Numbered from the stretch's first letter, positions 25,788 to 34,751 are shown. The stretch: DNA of 64,000 nucleotides from Arcicella aurantiaca (GCF_003148625.1 NZ_QGGO01000003.1:124001-188000); one strand, 5' to 3'. The notes: generated by a model from the letters alone, not told the origin. Numbers and translations: made by a program.

Positions 25788-27686
25788 ATGAAATATCAAG
25801 AAAAATATAATTTTAGCATTCATAATAAAGAACAATTTTGGGCAGAACAAGCCAATAAAATTGCATGGTTCAAAAAGCCAGAAACCATCTTATCGCAAGA
25901 TGAAGACGGTTTTTATCGTTGGTTTAAAGGCGGAAAACTCAATACTTCATATTTAGCCCTCGATTTTCACGTTGAAAATGGTAGAGGTGAACAAGATGCA
26001 CTCATTTATGATTCGCCAGCAACTAATTCTGTAAAGAAATATACGTTTAGAGAATTGCGTGATGCCGTAGCAAAATTGGCGGGCGGATTAAAAAGTTTGG
26101 GTGTTGAAAAAGGCGATACCGTTGTCATTTATATGCCGATGGTTCCCGAAGCCGCTATGGCAATGTTAGCTTGTGCCAGATTAGGAGCAATTCACTCGGT
26201 AGTTTTTGGCGGTTTTGCTCCGCATGAATTAGCCATTAGAATCGACGATGCGAAACCTAAAATTATCATCTCGGCTTCTTGCGGAATTGAATTTGATAAA
26301 GTTATTCCCTATAAACCATTATTAGACCACGCCATTGAAATGGCAGAATTTAAACCAAATTATGCCGTAATTTTACAACGTCCACAAGCAGAGGCGAGTA
26401 TGAAAGAAGGACATGATATTGATTTTATCGAACTGCAAAATAATGCAGAACCTGCTGATTGTGTGGAAGTTGATGCCACCGACCCATTGTATATTCTTTA
26501 CACTTCGGGAACAACAGGCAAACCTAAAGGAATTGTTAGAGACAATGGCGGTCATGCCGTAGCGATGCACTATTCAATGCAAGATATTTACAATGTTCAA
26601 ACAGGAAATGTATTTTGGGCGGCATCGGATATTGGTTGGGTTGTGGGACATTCCTACATTATTTATGCACCATTAATTTATGGTTGTACCACTGTATTTT
26701 TTGAAGGAAAACCCATCAGAACGCCCGATGCAGGTACTTTTTGGCGTGTCATTGCCGACCATAAAGTTAATTGCTTTTTTACTGCCCCAACTGCTTTCAG
26801 AGCTATCAGGAAGGAAGACCCAGAGGTAGAATTGATGAAAAAATATGACCTCAGTTCTTTGAAAAGCATTTTTGTGGCAGGTGAACGTTGCGACCCATCT
26901 ACTTTATTATGGTTGAAAGACATTTCAAAACTTCCCGTAATTGACCACTGGTGGCAAACAGAAACAGGTTGGGGAATTGTTGCTAATATGATGGGAGTAG
27001 AGGCGTTTCCTGTTAAAGTTGGTTCTGCAACAAAACCCGTTTGTGGTTTTGAATTGAAGATTTTGAATGAAGCAGGTGAAGAATTAAAAGCCAATGAAGA
27101 GGGTTTTATTTGTATTAAATTACCGATGGCTCCAGGTTGTTTACCAACACTTTGGAATGATGATACACGTTTTAAGGAGTCTTATCTAAGCACTTTTGAA
27201 GGCTATTATTTGACAGGTGATGGTGGATATATAGATGAAGAGGGCTATGTATATGTAATGGGACGTATAGATGATGTAATAAATGTGGCAGGGCATCGAC
27301 TTTCAACGGGTGAAATGGAGGAGATTATTGCTTCACATCCAGCAGTAGCAGAATGTGCGGTTGTTGGTATTGCAGATGAGTTGCGTGGACAAAGGCCCAT
27401 TGGTTTTATAGTGCTGAAAGATGGACAAACAATTGATGAAGACAACCTCGAAAAAGAAACAATTGCCCTCATTCGAGACCAAATTGGGGCTGTTGCTTTC
27501 TATCGGAACACAATTTTAGTAAAGCGTTTACCAAAAACTCGCTCTGGAAAAATACTGAGAAAAGTGATACGACAATTGTCAGATGCAGTACCATTCACAA
27601 TTCCTTCTACGATTGATGACCCTATAATTTTAGATGAAATAAAGCAAAGATTGATAGAAAGAAAGATTGGTAAAGTGGCAAATTGA
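25788..27686 (+). CDS. prpE: propionyl/acetyl-CoA synthetase (PrpE/ACSS3-like)
   Basis: This acyl-CoA synthetase activates a short carboxylate to the acyl-AMP and then acyl-CoA. The 632-residue protein has YTSGTTGKPKGIVRDNGGHA (P-loop with the RDNGGH extension typical of PrpE/ACSS3), WWQTETGW, YLTGDGG and the C-terminal catalytic lysine K588 in RSGKILRK, also the usual acetylation site. The RDNGGH feature and FGGFAPHELA favour propionate over acetate; Acs in the same cluster has VHTCGGY instead. It is the last gene of the symporter-kinase-regulator row, 145 bases after the response regulator. Exact substrate preference cannot be fixed from sequence. Confidence 0.85.
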   Translation: MKYQEKYNFSIHNKEQFWAEQANKIAWFKKPETILSQDEDGFYRWFKGGKLNTSYLALDFHVENGRGEQDALIYDSPATNSVKKYTFRELRDAVAKLAGGLKSLGVEKGDTVVIYMPMVPEAAMAMLACARLGAIHSVVFGGFAPHELAIRIDDAKPKIIISASCGIEFDKVIPYKPLLDHAIEMAEFKPNYAVILQRPQAEASMKEGHDIDFIELQNNAEPADCVEVDATDPLYILYTSGTTGKPKGIVRDNGGHAVAMHYSMQDIYNVQTGNVFWAASDIGWVVGHSYIIYAPLIYGCTTVFFEGKPIRTPDAGTFWRVIADHKVNCFFTAPTAFRAIRKEDPEVELMKKYDLSSLKSIFVAGERCDPSTLLWLKDISKLPVIDHWWQTETGWGIVANMMGVEAFPVKVGSATKPVCGFELKILNEAGEELKANEEGFICIKLPMAPGCLPTLWNDDTRFKESYLSTFEGYYLTGDGGYIDEEGYVYVMGRIDDVINVAGHRLSTGEMEEIIASHPAVAECAVVGIADELRGQRPIGFIVLKDGQTIDEDNLEKETIALIRDQIGAVAFYRNTILVKRLPKTRSGKILRKVIRQLSDAVPFTIPSTIDDPIILDEIKQRLIERKIGKVAN

Positions 27687-27996
27687 AACGATATTATTTT
27701 AGCAAGATAAGCTATATTATTTTAGCGTAATACTTTCAAACAAGGATAGATTCTGTAATTTTGAGTTGTAATTTTGGGATATGTTTTGAAGGAGAATAAA
27801 TTGTACTTTTCTTAGTAGCACAGACTTTAGTCTGTAAATGAAGTGAAATGATTACAGACTAAAGTCTGTGTTACAAAATATTCAACGTTGTACCACATCT
27901 ATTTTAATTTAGAAAATTAATGTATTGCCATTAGAATTCCGATTTACTTTGCCTTTGGGTAAAAAACTGATAATCAAAACCAACAGTACCATAAAA
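27687..27996. other. intergenic region upstream of acs
   Basis: 310 bases holding the palindromic element at 27815-27874 and two TAATTTTG words (27756 and 27769) that match the -7 consensus without a clear -33 partner. No AGCGAA operator is present, so acs may be outside that regulon. Confidence 0.5.
27815..27874. repeat. palindromic element, same family as 12539-12665
   Basis: Arms 27815-27837 and 27852-27874 are inverted copies with one mismatch. Each contains a smaller palindrome, ACAGACTTTAGTCTGT on the left and ACAGACTAAAGTCTGT on the right. The outer ends read GTAGCAC and GTGTTAC. Confidence 0.8.
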
Positions 27997-29892
27997 ATGA
28001 ATTTACAAATCTCATCATTCGACGAATACGAAGAAGTTTATAATCAATCGGTAACTGACCCAGAAGGATTTTGGGCGGAAGTTGCTCAGAATTTTCAATG
28101 GCGTAAACCGTGGAAAAAAACGTTGGAGTGGGACTTTTCTAAAGCTCATACCAAGTGGTTTGTGGGTGGTAAAATGAACATTACCGAAAATGCTCTCGAC
28201 CGTCATTTAGCTACTCGTGGCGACCAACCTGCTATTATTTGGGAGTCTAATGACCCCGAGGAGGAGTCAATCACGTTGACATACAAGATGTTACATCAGA
28301 AAGTTTGTCAATTTGCAAACGTCTTGAAAAAACACGGAGCTAAAAAAGGAGATAGAATTTGTATTTATATGCCAATGATTCCTGAGTTGGCGATTGCGGT
28401 TTTGGCTTGTGCCAGAATTGGAGCAATTCACTCGGTGGTTTTTGGTGGTTTCTCGGCTCAGTCAATCGCTGACCGTATTAATGATGCTCAATGTAATATC
28501 GTTGTAACGTCTGACGGTTCTTTTAGAGGAAATAAAGAAATTGGATTGAAAGCTACGGTGGACGATGCTTTGGTACAGTGTCCTTCTGTTCAAAAGGTTA
28601 TCGTCTCAACTCGTACTCGCACGCCTGTATCAATGTTGAAAGGTCGTGATGTATGGTGGGAAAATGAAGTAAAAACAGTATCGTCAGACTGTCCAGCAGA
28701 AGAAATGGACGCAGAAGATATGCTTTTCATTCTTTATACGTCAGGCTCTACGGGTAAACCAAAAGGAGTGGTGCATACTTGCGGTGGATACATGGTTTAT
28801 GCCACTTATACATTTGCCAACGTATTCCAATACCAACCTAATCAAGTACATTTTTGTACGGCAGATATTGGTTGGATTACAGGACATTCATACATTGTTT
28901 ATGGTCCACTATGTTATGGAGCAACCAGTTTGATGTTTGAAGGAGTGCCGACATATCCAGACGCAGGTCGTTTCTGGGACGTGATTGATAAACACAAAGT
29001 AGATATTCTTTATACCGCACCAACGGCAATCCGTTCGTTGATGGGTTTTGGCGATAAATTCGTTGAAAATAAAGACCTTAGCTCGTTGAAAACACTTGGT
29101 TCAGTAGGTGAGCCAATCAACGAAGAAGCATGGAATTGGTATAACGACAATATCGGAAAAGGAAAATGTCCGATTGTAGATACATGGTGGCAAACTGAAA
29201 CGGGTGGAATTATGATTTCGCCAATTGCAGGAATCACGAAGACAAAACCAGCTTACGCAACGTTGCCATTGCCGGGAATTCAGCCTATTTTGGTAGATGA
29301 AAATGGCGTTGAGATTGAAGGAAATAGCGTGTCTGGAAACCTTTGTATAAAATTCCCTTGGCCGGGTATTATTCGTACCACTTACGGCGACCACGAGCGT
29401 TGTATCCAAACGTATTTCTCAACTTACAAAAATCTTTATTTCACAGGAGACGGTTGTTTGCGTGATGAAGACGGTTATTACAGAATTACAGGACGTGTAG
29501 ATGACGTTATTAACGTTTCTGGACACCGTATTGGTACTGCCGAAGTTGAAAATGCCATCAATATGCACTTAGGCGTGGTAGAATCTGCCGTAGTAGGTTA
29601 TCCGCACGACATCAAAGGACAAGGAATTTATGCTTATGTCATCTGCGAAAAACACCTTGGAGATTTAGACTTAACTCGTAAAGATATTTTGGCAACCGTT
29701 ACCCGTGTAATTGGACCTATTGCAAAACCTGATAAAATCCAGTTTGTGAGTGGTTTACCAAAAACACGCTCTGGAAAAATCATGCGTAGAATTTTAAGAA
29801 AAGTTGCCGAAGGAGAAACAGGCAACTTAGGAGATACTTCAACATTACTCGACCCATCAGTTGTTGATGAAATTAAGGCTGGGGCTTTGTAA
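27997..29892 (+). CDS. acs: acetyl-CoA synthetase
   Basis: It activates acetate with ATP and CoA to acetyl-CoA, feeding the glyoxylate shunt. I use the ATG at 27997 (631 residues); an upstream TTG at 27925 would add 24 residues not typical of the family. Motifs are LYTSGSTGKPKGVVHT (P-loop), WWQTETGG, YFTGDGC and catalytic K594 in TRSGKIMRR, the lysine commonly controlled by acetylation. The near-identical domain layout to the PrpE-like protein upstream suggests two enzymes with split substrate ranges. A very strong terminator follows. Confidence 0.96.
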   Translation: MNLQISSFDEYEEVYNQSVTDPEGFWAEVAQNFQWRKPWKKTLEWDFSKAHTKWFVGGKMNITENALDRHLATRGDQPAIIWESNDPEEESITLTYKMLHQKVCQFANVLKKHGAKKGDRICIYMPMIPELAIAVLACARIGAIHSVVFGGFSAQSIADRINDAQCNIVVTSDGSFRGNKEIGLKATVDDALVQCPSVQKVIVSTRTRTPVSMLKGRDVWWENEVKTVSSDCPAEEMDAEDMLFILYTSGSTGKPKGVVHTCGGYMVYATYTFANVFQYQPNQVHFCTADIGWITGHSYIVYGPLCYGATSLMFEGVPTYPDAGRFWDVIDKHKVDILYTAPTAIRSLMGFGDKFVENKDLSSLKTLGSVGEPINEEAWNWYNDNIGKGKCPIVDTWWQTETGGIMISPIAGITKTKPAYATLPLPGIQPILVDENGVEIEGNSVSGNLCIKFPWPGIIRTTYGDHERCIQTYFSTYKNLYFTGDGCLRDEDGYYRITGRVDDVINVSGHRIGTAEVENAINMHLGVVESAVVGYPHDIKGQGIYAYVICEKHLGDLDLTRKDILATVTRVIGPIAKPDKIQFVSGLPKTRSGKIMRRILRKVAEGETGNLGDTSTLLDPSVVDEIKAGAL

Positions 29893-29906
29893 GGGTTTAT
29901 AGATTT

Positions 29907-29959
29907 CAGAAGATAAAAAAGCCTATCAAATTAAGTTTGATAGGCTTTTTTATCTTCTG
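29907..29959. terminator. strong bidirectional terminator after acs
   Basis: The 24-base arms 29907-29930 and 29936-29959 are perfectly complementary around the loop TTAAG. An A6 and T6 run inside the stem make it work on both strands, for acs and for the convergent gene at 29977. Confidence 0.92.
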
Positions 29960-29976
29960 AAAGAAAAGTTCTTATT

Positions 29977-30372
29977 TTATCGCTTTGGGTTGTCCATACT
30001 CTGAGAAATTAAGATTTTAATAATTTCTTTCGTTTCATCACTATTAAATACTACTCTCAACCTCTCAATGAGTGTTTCTTTATTTTTAATTGAAAAAGTT
30101 TTTTCTCCATCAAATTTACAAGGAAAGGGACGTATGTCTTTTTGAGTAAGAGTGAAAAGTGTATATTTATACCCATCAAGTTTTGGAGCAACAAGTTGAA
30201 ATATATTTTTAATCTCACCATTTTCAAAAGTTTCAGTTCTTATATTTGCCGTCAATACATTTTTAGTTCCTTTTCCTAAAAATTGGATTTGTTCTTCTAA
30301 TATAGTTTTAGGGCTTATTACTGTTTCTTCAACTGAAAAGTCGGGCCAAAGATTTTCTGTTTTAATTGTCAT
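29977..30372 (-). CDS. hypothetical protein, partner of the endonuclease-fold gene
   Basis: A 131-residue soluble protein with no signal peptide or membrane segment. I do not recognise the family. It has mixed alpha/beta character, with a central DGYKYTLFTL strand segment and a helical C terminus (KEIIKILISQ). It begins 1 base after the stop codon of the endonuclease/exonuclease/phosphatase-fold gene on the same strand, so the two are translationally coupled and likely act together. It ends against the shared terminator. Function is unknown. Confidence 0.7.
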   Translation of the reverse strand: MTIKTENLWPDFSVEETVISPKTILEEQIQFLGKGTKNVLTANIRTETFENGEIKNIFQLVAPKLDGYKYTLFTLTQKDIRPFPCKFDGEKTFSIKNKETLIERLRVVFNSDETKEIIKILISQSMDNPKR

Positions 30373-30373
30373 T

Positions 30374-31201
30374 TTATGAAAAATTTAAGGTGAACATCAA
30401 TGGTAAATGGTCGGAATATTTTTTGTTAGGTAATGCTCCTTTCTTTAAGAGAGTCTTAACGCCATCTGAATCAATAAATTTCAAACTATTTTTATCAAAA
30501 TTATCAATTAAAGACGGTCCAAGCAATACTTGGTCAAAAACATTCCAATGATAATTTACCAATTCTGCATTTTTATAAAAATAACTTCCTGCTACATTGT
30601 TTCCAATGTCTCCGTGTAAACTCCACATCGGGTTATAAAAATATCTATATTCTTTGCCTGATACGACTCTTAAACCTTTTTTTACTATTTCGCTATCCAT
30701 AATAGCATGGAAACTGCAAGCATCTACCATTCCTTTGTCATAAGGATTTAGGTTAAAATCACCTACAACGATTGTTTTGTATAGTTTTTTCTCTTCTTCA
30801 ATAGCTTTAATTGCCCTTGCTACTTCGCCAGCATAGGAGTTTATACTCTCACTTTTATTATTTCGATTATCAGGGAGATGAACCCCAAATACCAATATTT
30901 CTTCTGTTTCATTGATTTTTATTTTAAAGGAAGTATATCTATTATGCTTTTCGTCGGCAACTGGAATAACTAAATCAGCACTAAATTTTGTGACAATTTT
31001 AATTTTACTATTCTTGAAAATAGGGCGTGGAATTTCATATTTATCACTTTCAGAATTCAATTCTAACAATAAATCAGCATCGTTCAGTTTGTGTTCTGCA
31101 AGCAAGATGACATCAATACTATTGTGCTTGGCAATGTTGGCAATTTCTTTGATAAGTGGTTTGCGGTTGGTGTTCCAGAACAAAAAATTAAGTCTTTGCA
31201 T
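30374..31201 (-). CDS. endonuclease/exonuclease/phosphatase (EEP) fold protein
   Basis: A 275-residue cytoplasmic protein with the EEP order of motifs: FLFWNTNR at the N terminus (metal-near Asn), LLAEHKL (catalytic Glu), GVHLPDN (His), VVGDFNLNPYD (the GDFN signature) and C-terminal KYSDHLPLMF (catalytic SDH). All are intact, so it should cleave phosphodiester or phosphomonoester bonds; DNA, RNA or a signalling nucleotide are all possible. It is the first gene of a two-gene unit with a good promoter at 31230-31261. The pairing with an unknown protein suggests a dedicated function, perhaps defence or nucleic acid processing. Confidence 0.85.
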   Translation of the reverse strand: MQRLNFLFWNTNRKPLIKEIANIAKHNSIDVILLAEHKLNDADLLLELNSESDKYEIPRPIFKNSKIKIVTKFSADLVIPVADEKHNRYTSFKIKINETEEILVFGVHLPDNRNNKSESINSYAGEVARAIKAIEEEKKLYKTIVVGDFNLNPYDKGMVDACSFHAIMDSEIVKKGLRVVSGKEYRYFYNPMWSLHGDIGNNVAGSYFYKNAELVNYHWNVFDQVLLGPSLIDNFDKNSLKFIDSDGVKTLLKKGALPNKKYSDHLPLMFTLNFS

Positions 31202-31229
31202 TTTGTGGATGTAAAATTAATGATTATTA

Positions 31230-31261
31230 CAAAGCTATCTATAAATTTCAAATCCCCCAAA
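31230..31261 (-). promoter_or_regulatory. promoter of the EEP two-gene unit (TTTG-N20-TAGCTTTG)
   Basis: On the minus strand TTTG at 31261-31258 is followed by 20 bases and TAGCTTTG at 31237-31230, an exact match to the Bacteroidota consensus. The start would be near 31223, 22 bases before the ATG. Confidence 0.72.
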
Positions 31262-31377
31262 TCCCACCAAACCACCACTTCATCCCAAACCTTTTCAACT
31301 TCATCACTTCCATTTTTAGCAGTGTAATGTTCTGTTTAGTTTTGAATCATCAAACAAATCAAAACTAATTAGCAACA

Positions 31378-32127
31378 ATGGAACTTACCTTTACGCCTGC
31401 AAATGTATCATGGAATCGCCCGAAAAGTGAGTATAAAAAAATGGCTCAGGAATTTTTAAATTACATTAAAAATCCAAGTTATGTCTTTGAAGAAAGCACG
31501 ATGCCTCTTCAACTCAAAATTGCTTCCATTAAACAATTGCTCAAATTCAAATTGAGTCTTTTACCAATCATATTTTTAGTTATTTTCATTACAAAAAAAC
31601 TAACAGGTGCTGAAAGTGTAGCATGGGACAAAAACTGGACGAACTATTTAATGATTGTGGCTTTTGCTCCAATATTTGAAGAACTTACCTTTAGATATGC
31701 TCTCAGATGTAGTAAAACGGCTATTGCAGTGATGATATTAATGGTTGTTTGGCTAATTGTAAAATTTACCGTAAAATCTAACCAAGATATTGCTTTTATT
31801 GTTGGTATTACGTTTTCTCTAATTCCAGTTATTAGACTTGCTATAAAACCTTTTGATAATCAGCTCGAAAAACAATGGATTCGCTTTTTCCCTTTTATTT
31901 TTCATTTCTCTGCTATTATCTTTGGGCTAATGCACCTCACGAATTTTGAGCATATCAATAACTACTTTTTAGCCATTCCATTAGTGTGTAGTCAATTTGT
32001 ATCGGGTTACGTTTTGGGTTTTGTCAGAATGAAATTTGGTCTGTTTTATAGTATGGGTTTACATGCTGTTTGGAATTTTATTGCCAGTTTTCCTATTTTA
32101 ATTATGCTTATTGCTAAACTTTTTTAA
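31378..32127 (+). CDS. CPBP-family intramembrane glutamic protease-like protein
   Basis: 249 residues with about six to eight transmembrane helices. The CPBP (CaaX protease and bacteriocin-processing) motifs are present: EELTFR with E101/E102 and R106, a second-motif histidine at H186 (GLMHLTNF), and a third-motif HAVWNF near residue 228. These are the catalytic and metal-like residues of the Rce1-type fold. Its stop is 1 base from the start of a LytS-type kinase gene, so the two are co-expressed. A role in processing a membrane protein or signal peptide for that kinase is possible but only inferred. Confidence 0.85.
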   Translation: MELTFTPANVSWNRPKSEYKKMAQEFLNYIKNPSYVFEESTMPLQLKIASIKQLLKFKLSLLPIIFLVIFITKKLTGAESVAWDKNWTNYLMIVAFAPIFEELTFRYALRCSKTAIAVMILMVVWLIVKFTVKSNQDIAFIVGITFSLIPVIRLAIKPFDNQLEKQWIRFFPFIFHFSAIIFGLMHLTNFEHINNYFLAIPLVCSQFVSGYVLGFVRMKFGLFYSMGLHAVWNFIASFPILIMLIAKLF

Positions 32128-32128
32128 G

Positions 32129-33313
32129 ATGAAAAATACGACTAATAATATGCCTGTGTGGCAACAAAAAACCAAGATTTTTTTCGATAAACACTACGGA
32201 TGGATATTATTGCTTACGGGATTATGTGCTTTTGTTTTAGTTGAAAGAGGGGAATTTATCATAGACTTTACTAAAGGAATGAATGATGGATATAGAGATG
32301 GATGTAAAGATTGTGGTAATACAATTGGAGAAAGTGTGTTAATGATATTTCCTTTATTTTTTATAATAATAATTTTTGGTTCAGTGATTTATTTACTTGG
32401 GGAGATTTTCTATCATATTTTCTTCAAATTCATTCTTCAAAAAGTAGATACAATTTATATATTAGCTTTTGTAATCTGGTTGCTTGTATTTTATAATTTA
32501 TTTTGGGAATCAGTCTATTGGTTGTTGAACAGAAATAATGCTTTCATTGATAAATTCTCAGAGGTTAAAAGTATTGCCTCAAAAGATGCTGTTGGAGCAT
32601 TGATAAAGGATTATAGAGAAAGAGATGCTACACTTTCAACGGCATTATTTTTTTTACTTATTATCACTTATGGTTTAGTAAAATATTATGTTAGGAACGC
32701 CAAAACTCAAGCCCAATTAATCGCCCAAAAATCTCAAGCGGAACTAACGGCTTTGAAAGCTCAGATTAACCCACACTTTTTATTTAATGTGCTAAATAAT
32801 CTTTACGGTTTGGCAATTGTAGAAGAAAGTCCCAAAACTTCGGAAGGAATTTTACAATTGTCAAGCATTATGAGACACGTGGTGGAGGGAACAAAAAATG
32901 AAAAAATTGAGGTGGAAAAAGAAATACGTTTTTTGTATGATTTCATAGAATTGAACAAAATGAGAATACCGAACCGTCCCAATATCAGAATTGAAACGGA
33001 CATTGATTGGGATGAAAATCCTGCTCAAATCGCTCCTTTATTGGTAATTCCGTACATCGAAAATGCCTTTAAATATGGCATCAGTATCAACGAAGAAAGT
33101 TTTATCGAAATGAGTTTCCGAGTTGAAAATCAGCAACTTTACTTTATTTGTAAAAATAGTATTATCAAATTAAACGATAAATTAGAAGTCGGAACGGGAA
33201 CAGGTTTAGAAAATACCAAACGACGTTTAGATTTGTATTATCCTGCTGGTTATCAGCTTTCTACGAGTTCATTGGATAATGTTTTTGCCGTTTCTCTTAT
33301 CGTAAATTTGTAG
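32129..33313 (+). CDS. LytS/YehU-type sensor histidine kinase
   Basis: I use the ATG at 32129 (394 residues), 1 base after the CPBP gene. The N-terminal half has about four transmembrane helices (about 25-190) with a short loop containing CKDCG. A His_kinase domain follows, with phospho-acceptor H216 in QINPHFLFN. The C-terminal ATPase domain has VIPYIENAFKYG and GTGTGLENTKRR. This is the LytS architecture that pairs with LytTR regulators; the regulator gene follows at 33517. The stimulus is unknown. Confidence 0.9.
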   Translation: MKNTTNNMPVWQQKTKIFFDKHYGWILLLTGLCAFVLVERGEFIIDFTKGMNDGYRDGCKDCGNTIGESVLMIFPLFFIIIIFGSVIYLLGEIFYHIFFKFILQKVDTIYILAFVIWLLVFYNLFWESVYWLLNRNNAFIDKFSEVKSIASKDAVGALIKDYRERDATLSTALFFLLIITYGLVKYYVRNAKTQAQLIAQKSQAELTALKAQINPHFLFNVLNNLYGLAIVEESPKTSEGILQLSSIMRHVVEGTKNEKIEVEKEIRFLYDFIELNKMRIPNRPNIRIETDIDWDENPAQIAPLLVIPYIENAFKYGISINEESFIEMSFRVENQQLYFICKNSIIKLNDKLEVGTGTGLENTKRRLDLYYPAGYQLSTSSLDNVFAVSLIVNL

Positions 33314-33315
33314 GT

Positions 33316-33432
33316 CAGGTTTCAAACCCAATGTCGTTTAGTTAAGCCGATTAACTTCCCGAAAGTTTTAAACTTTCGGGAAGTTTGTACCAAATAAATT
33401 CCCTAACTAAACGGCATTGGGCTTACAACCTG
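33316..33432. repeat. nested palindromic element between kinase and regulator genes
   Basis: Outer arms near 33316-33346 and 33403-33432 are imperfect inverted copies. The inner arms 33353-33368 and 33370-33385 (AACTTCCCGAAAGTTT / AAACTTTCGGGAAGTT) are perfect, with a 1-base loop. The element begins 3 bases after the kinase stop codon. A further hairpin (GACAGGTTAAAACCTGT) ends 8 bases before the regulator ATG, with the GTGTTAC tail seen in the 12.5 and 27.8 kb elements. Confidence 0.75.
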
Positions 33433-33516
33433 TCACTCCATGATTTTTCAAATGACAGATTAGAAACCTATCCTACCACCTTAACTAATGACAGGTTAAA
33501 ACCTGTGTTACTCAAA

Positions 33517-34221
33517 ATGCTCAAAGCCATTGCCATCGACGACGAACCATTAGCGTTAGAAGTTATTAAAGCTCATGCCAAAAAAGTAAGTTTCCTCGAC
33601 CTGCAATCTACGTTTGTAAGTGCCAAAGAAGCCTTAGCATATATCAAGCAAAATCCTGTTGATTTAGTGTTTTTGGATATCAATATGCCTGATATTACGG
33701 GATTAGATTTCTCGCAGTTATTACCAGAAAATACGTCGGTAATTTTCGTGACAGCGTATTCTCAATATGCCGTTGATGCTTTCAATTTGAACGCCATCGA
33801 CTATTTGATGAAGCCAATCGAATTTACACGATTTATGAAGGCTTGCCAAAAAGCGTATGACGGAATGCAAGAAGTAAAAGGAAAAGAAGCTGATATGCCT
33901 TATTTATTTGTGAAAGAAGGTTATGATTTAGTACGAATTGTGATTGATGATTTGCTCTATGTACAGTCGGAAGGAAATTATTTGACCTTCAAAGAGAAGA
34001 ATAGAAAAACGCTCACTCGTATGACCATGACGGAAGCAATTGAGTCTTTATCAAAACATAAATTTATGCGGATTCATAAGTCGTATTTAGTCAATCTCAA
34101 TCACGTTTTGAAAGTAGAAAAGCATCAAATAAACGTAACAGACAATGTTTTTGTACCAATTGCTGCCAATTATCATGGAGAATTAATGGATGCCTTAAAA
34201 TTACTTTGGAAGGTGATGTAA
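33517..34221 (+). CDS. LytTR-family response regulator
   Basis: I use the ATG at 33517 (234 residues); the longer frame from 33385 reads through the palindromic element and is not credible as protein. The receiver domain (about 1-120) has D8/D9, phospho-acceptor D54 (FLDINMPD) and the conserved lysine (LMKPIEF). The C-terminal LytTR DNA-binding domain spans about 130-230 (DDLLYVQSEGNYLTF, FMRIHKSYLVNL). It is the partner of the LytS kinase upstream. Targets are unknown; the PH-like gene 41 bases downstream may be in the same unit. Confidence 0.93.
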   Translation: MLKAIAIDDEPLALEVIKAHAKKVSFLDLQSTFVSAKEALAYIKQNPVDLVFLDINMPDITGLDFSQLLPENTSVIFVTAYSQYAVDAFNLNAIDYLMKPIEFTRFMKACQKAYDGMQEVKGKEADMPYLFVKEGYDLVRIVIDDLLYVQSEGNYLTFKEKNRKTLTRMTMTEAIESLSKHKFMRIHKSYLVNLNHVLKVEKHQINVTDNVFVPIAANYHGELMDALKLLWKVM

Positions 34222-34262
34222 TTTTATCTACTTTCACGAAGACAATTAAATATCCCTAAAAA

Positions 34263-34751
34263 ATGAAAATTTTTACTACTTCATTAGACCAATCTACTAA
34301 AATCACAACTTCGGCAGTATTAGTCTTAATTGCTGGAATTGTGGGCTTTTCAATTTACAAAATTGGACAAACTGACCAACAAATTTTATTAATATCCATC
34401 ATTCCGATAATCATTATTTGCCTAATTGCTTACGCATACCGTCCCAATAATTATTCGGTTTCTGACGATAAACTTTTGATACATCGTTTGATAGGTGATG
34501 TCGAAATTAAGAGACGTGATATTCAATCAGTAGAAATGATTGATGAATCCAAAGTCAGAAATAGTATTCGTACATTCGGTTCGGGTGGATTTTTCGGTAG
34601 CTATGGTAAATTCTGGAATTCTACTTTGGGGAAAATGACGTGGTATGTCACTCGCAAGGACAATTTTGTATTAGTGATAACAACTGAGGAAGAGAAAATT
34701 CTTTTAACACCCGATGAGCCAGAAGCATTTGTGGCATTTATCAAATCTTAA
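34263..34751 (+). CDS. small membrane protein with PH-like domain
   Basis: A 162-residue protein with two transmembrane helices (about 15-35 and 42-60), then a soluble C-terminal part. The pattern YSVSDDKLLIHR...RRDIQSVE...GGFFGSYGKF...TEEEKILLTPDEPEAF fits the bacterial PH-domain group with a Gly-Phe-rich loop. These domains may bind lipids or oligomerise at membranes. It follows the LytTR regulator by 41 bases and may be its target or an accessory. Function is unknown. Confidence 0.72.
   Translation: MKIFTTSLDQSTKITTSAVLVLIAGIVGFSIYKIGQTDQQILLISIIPIIIICLIAYAYRPNNYSVSDDKLLIHRLIGDVEIKRRDIQSVEMIDESKVRNSIRTFGSGGFFGSYGKFWNSTLGKMTWYVTRKDNFVLVITTEEEKILLTPDEPEAFVAFIKS

Noticed and set aside
26678-27094. 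138-codon minus-strand frame inside the PrpE-like gene
   Set aside because: It lies fully within a strong conserved coding region on the other strand and has no recognisable domain.
27687-27996. AGCGAA operator upstream of acs
   Set aside because: Only a TTAGCGTAAT word is present, without the TCGCT arm.
33385-33516. Longer N terminus for the LytTR regulator
   Set aside because: It would translate part of the palindromic repeat element; the receiver domain begins right after the ATG at 33517.
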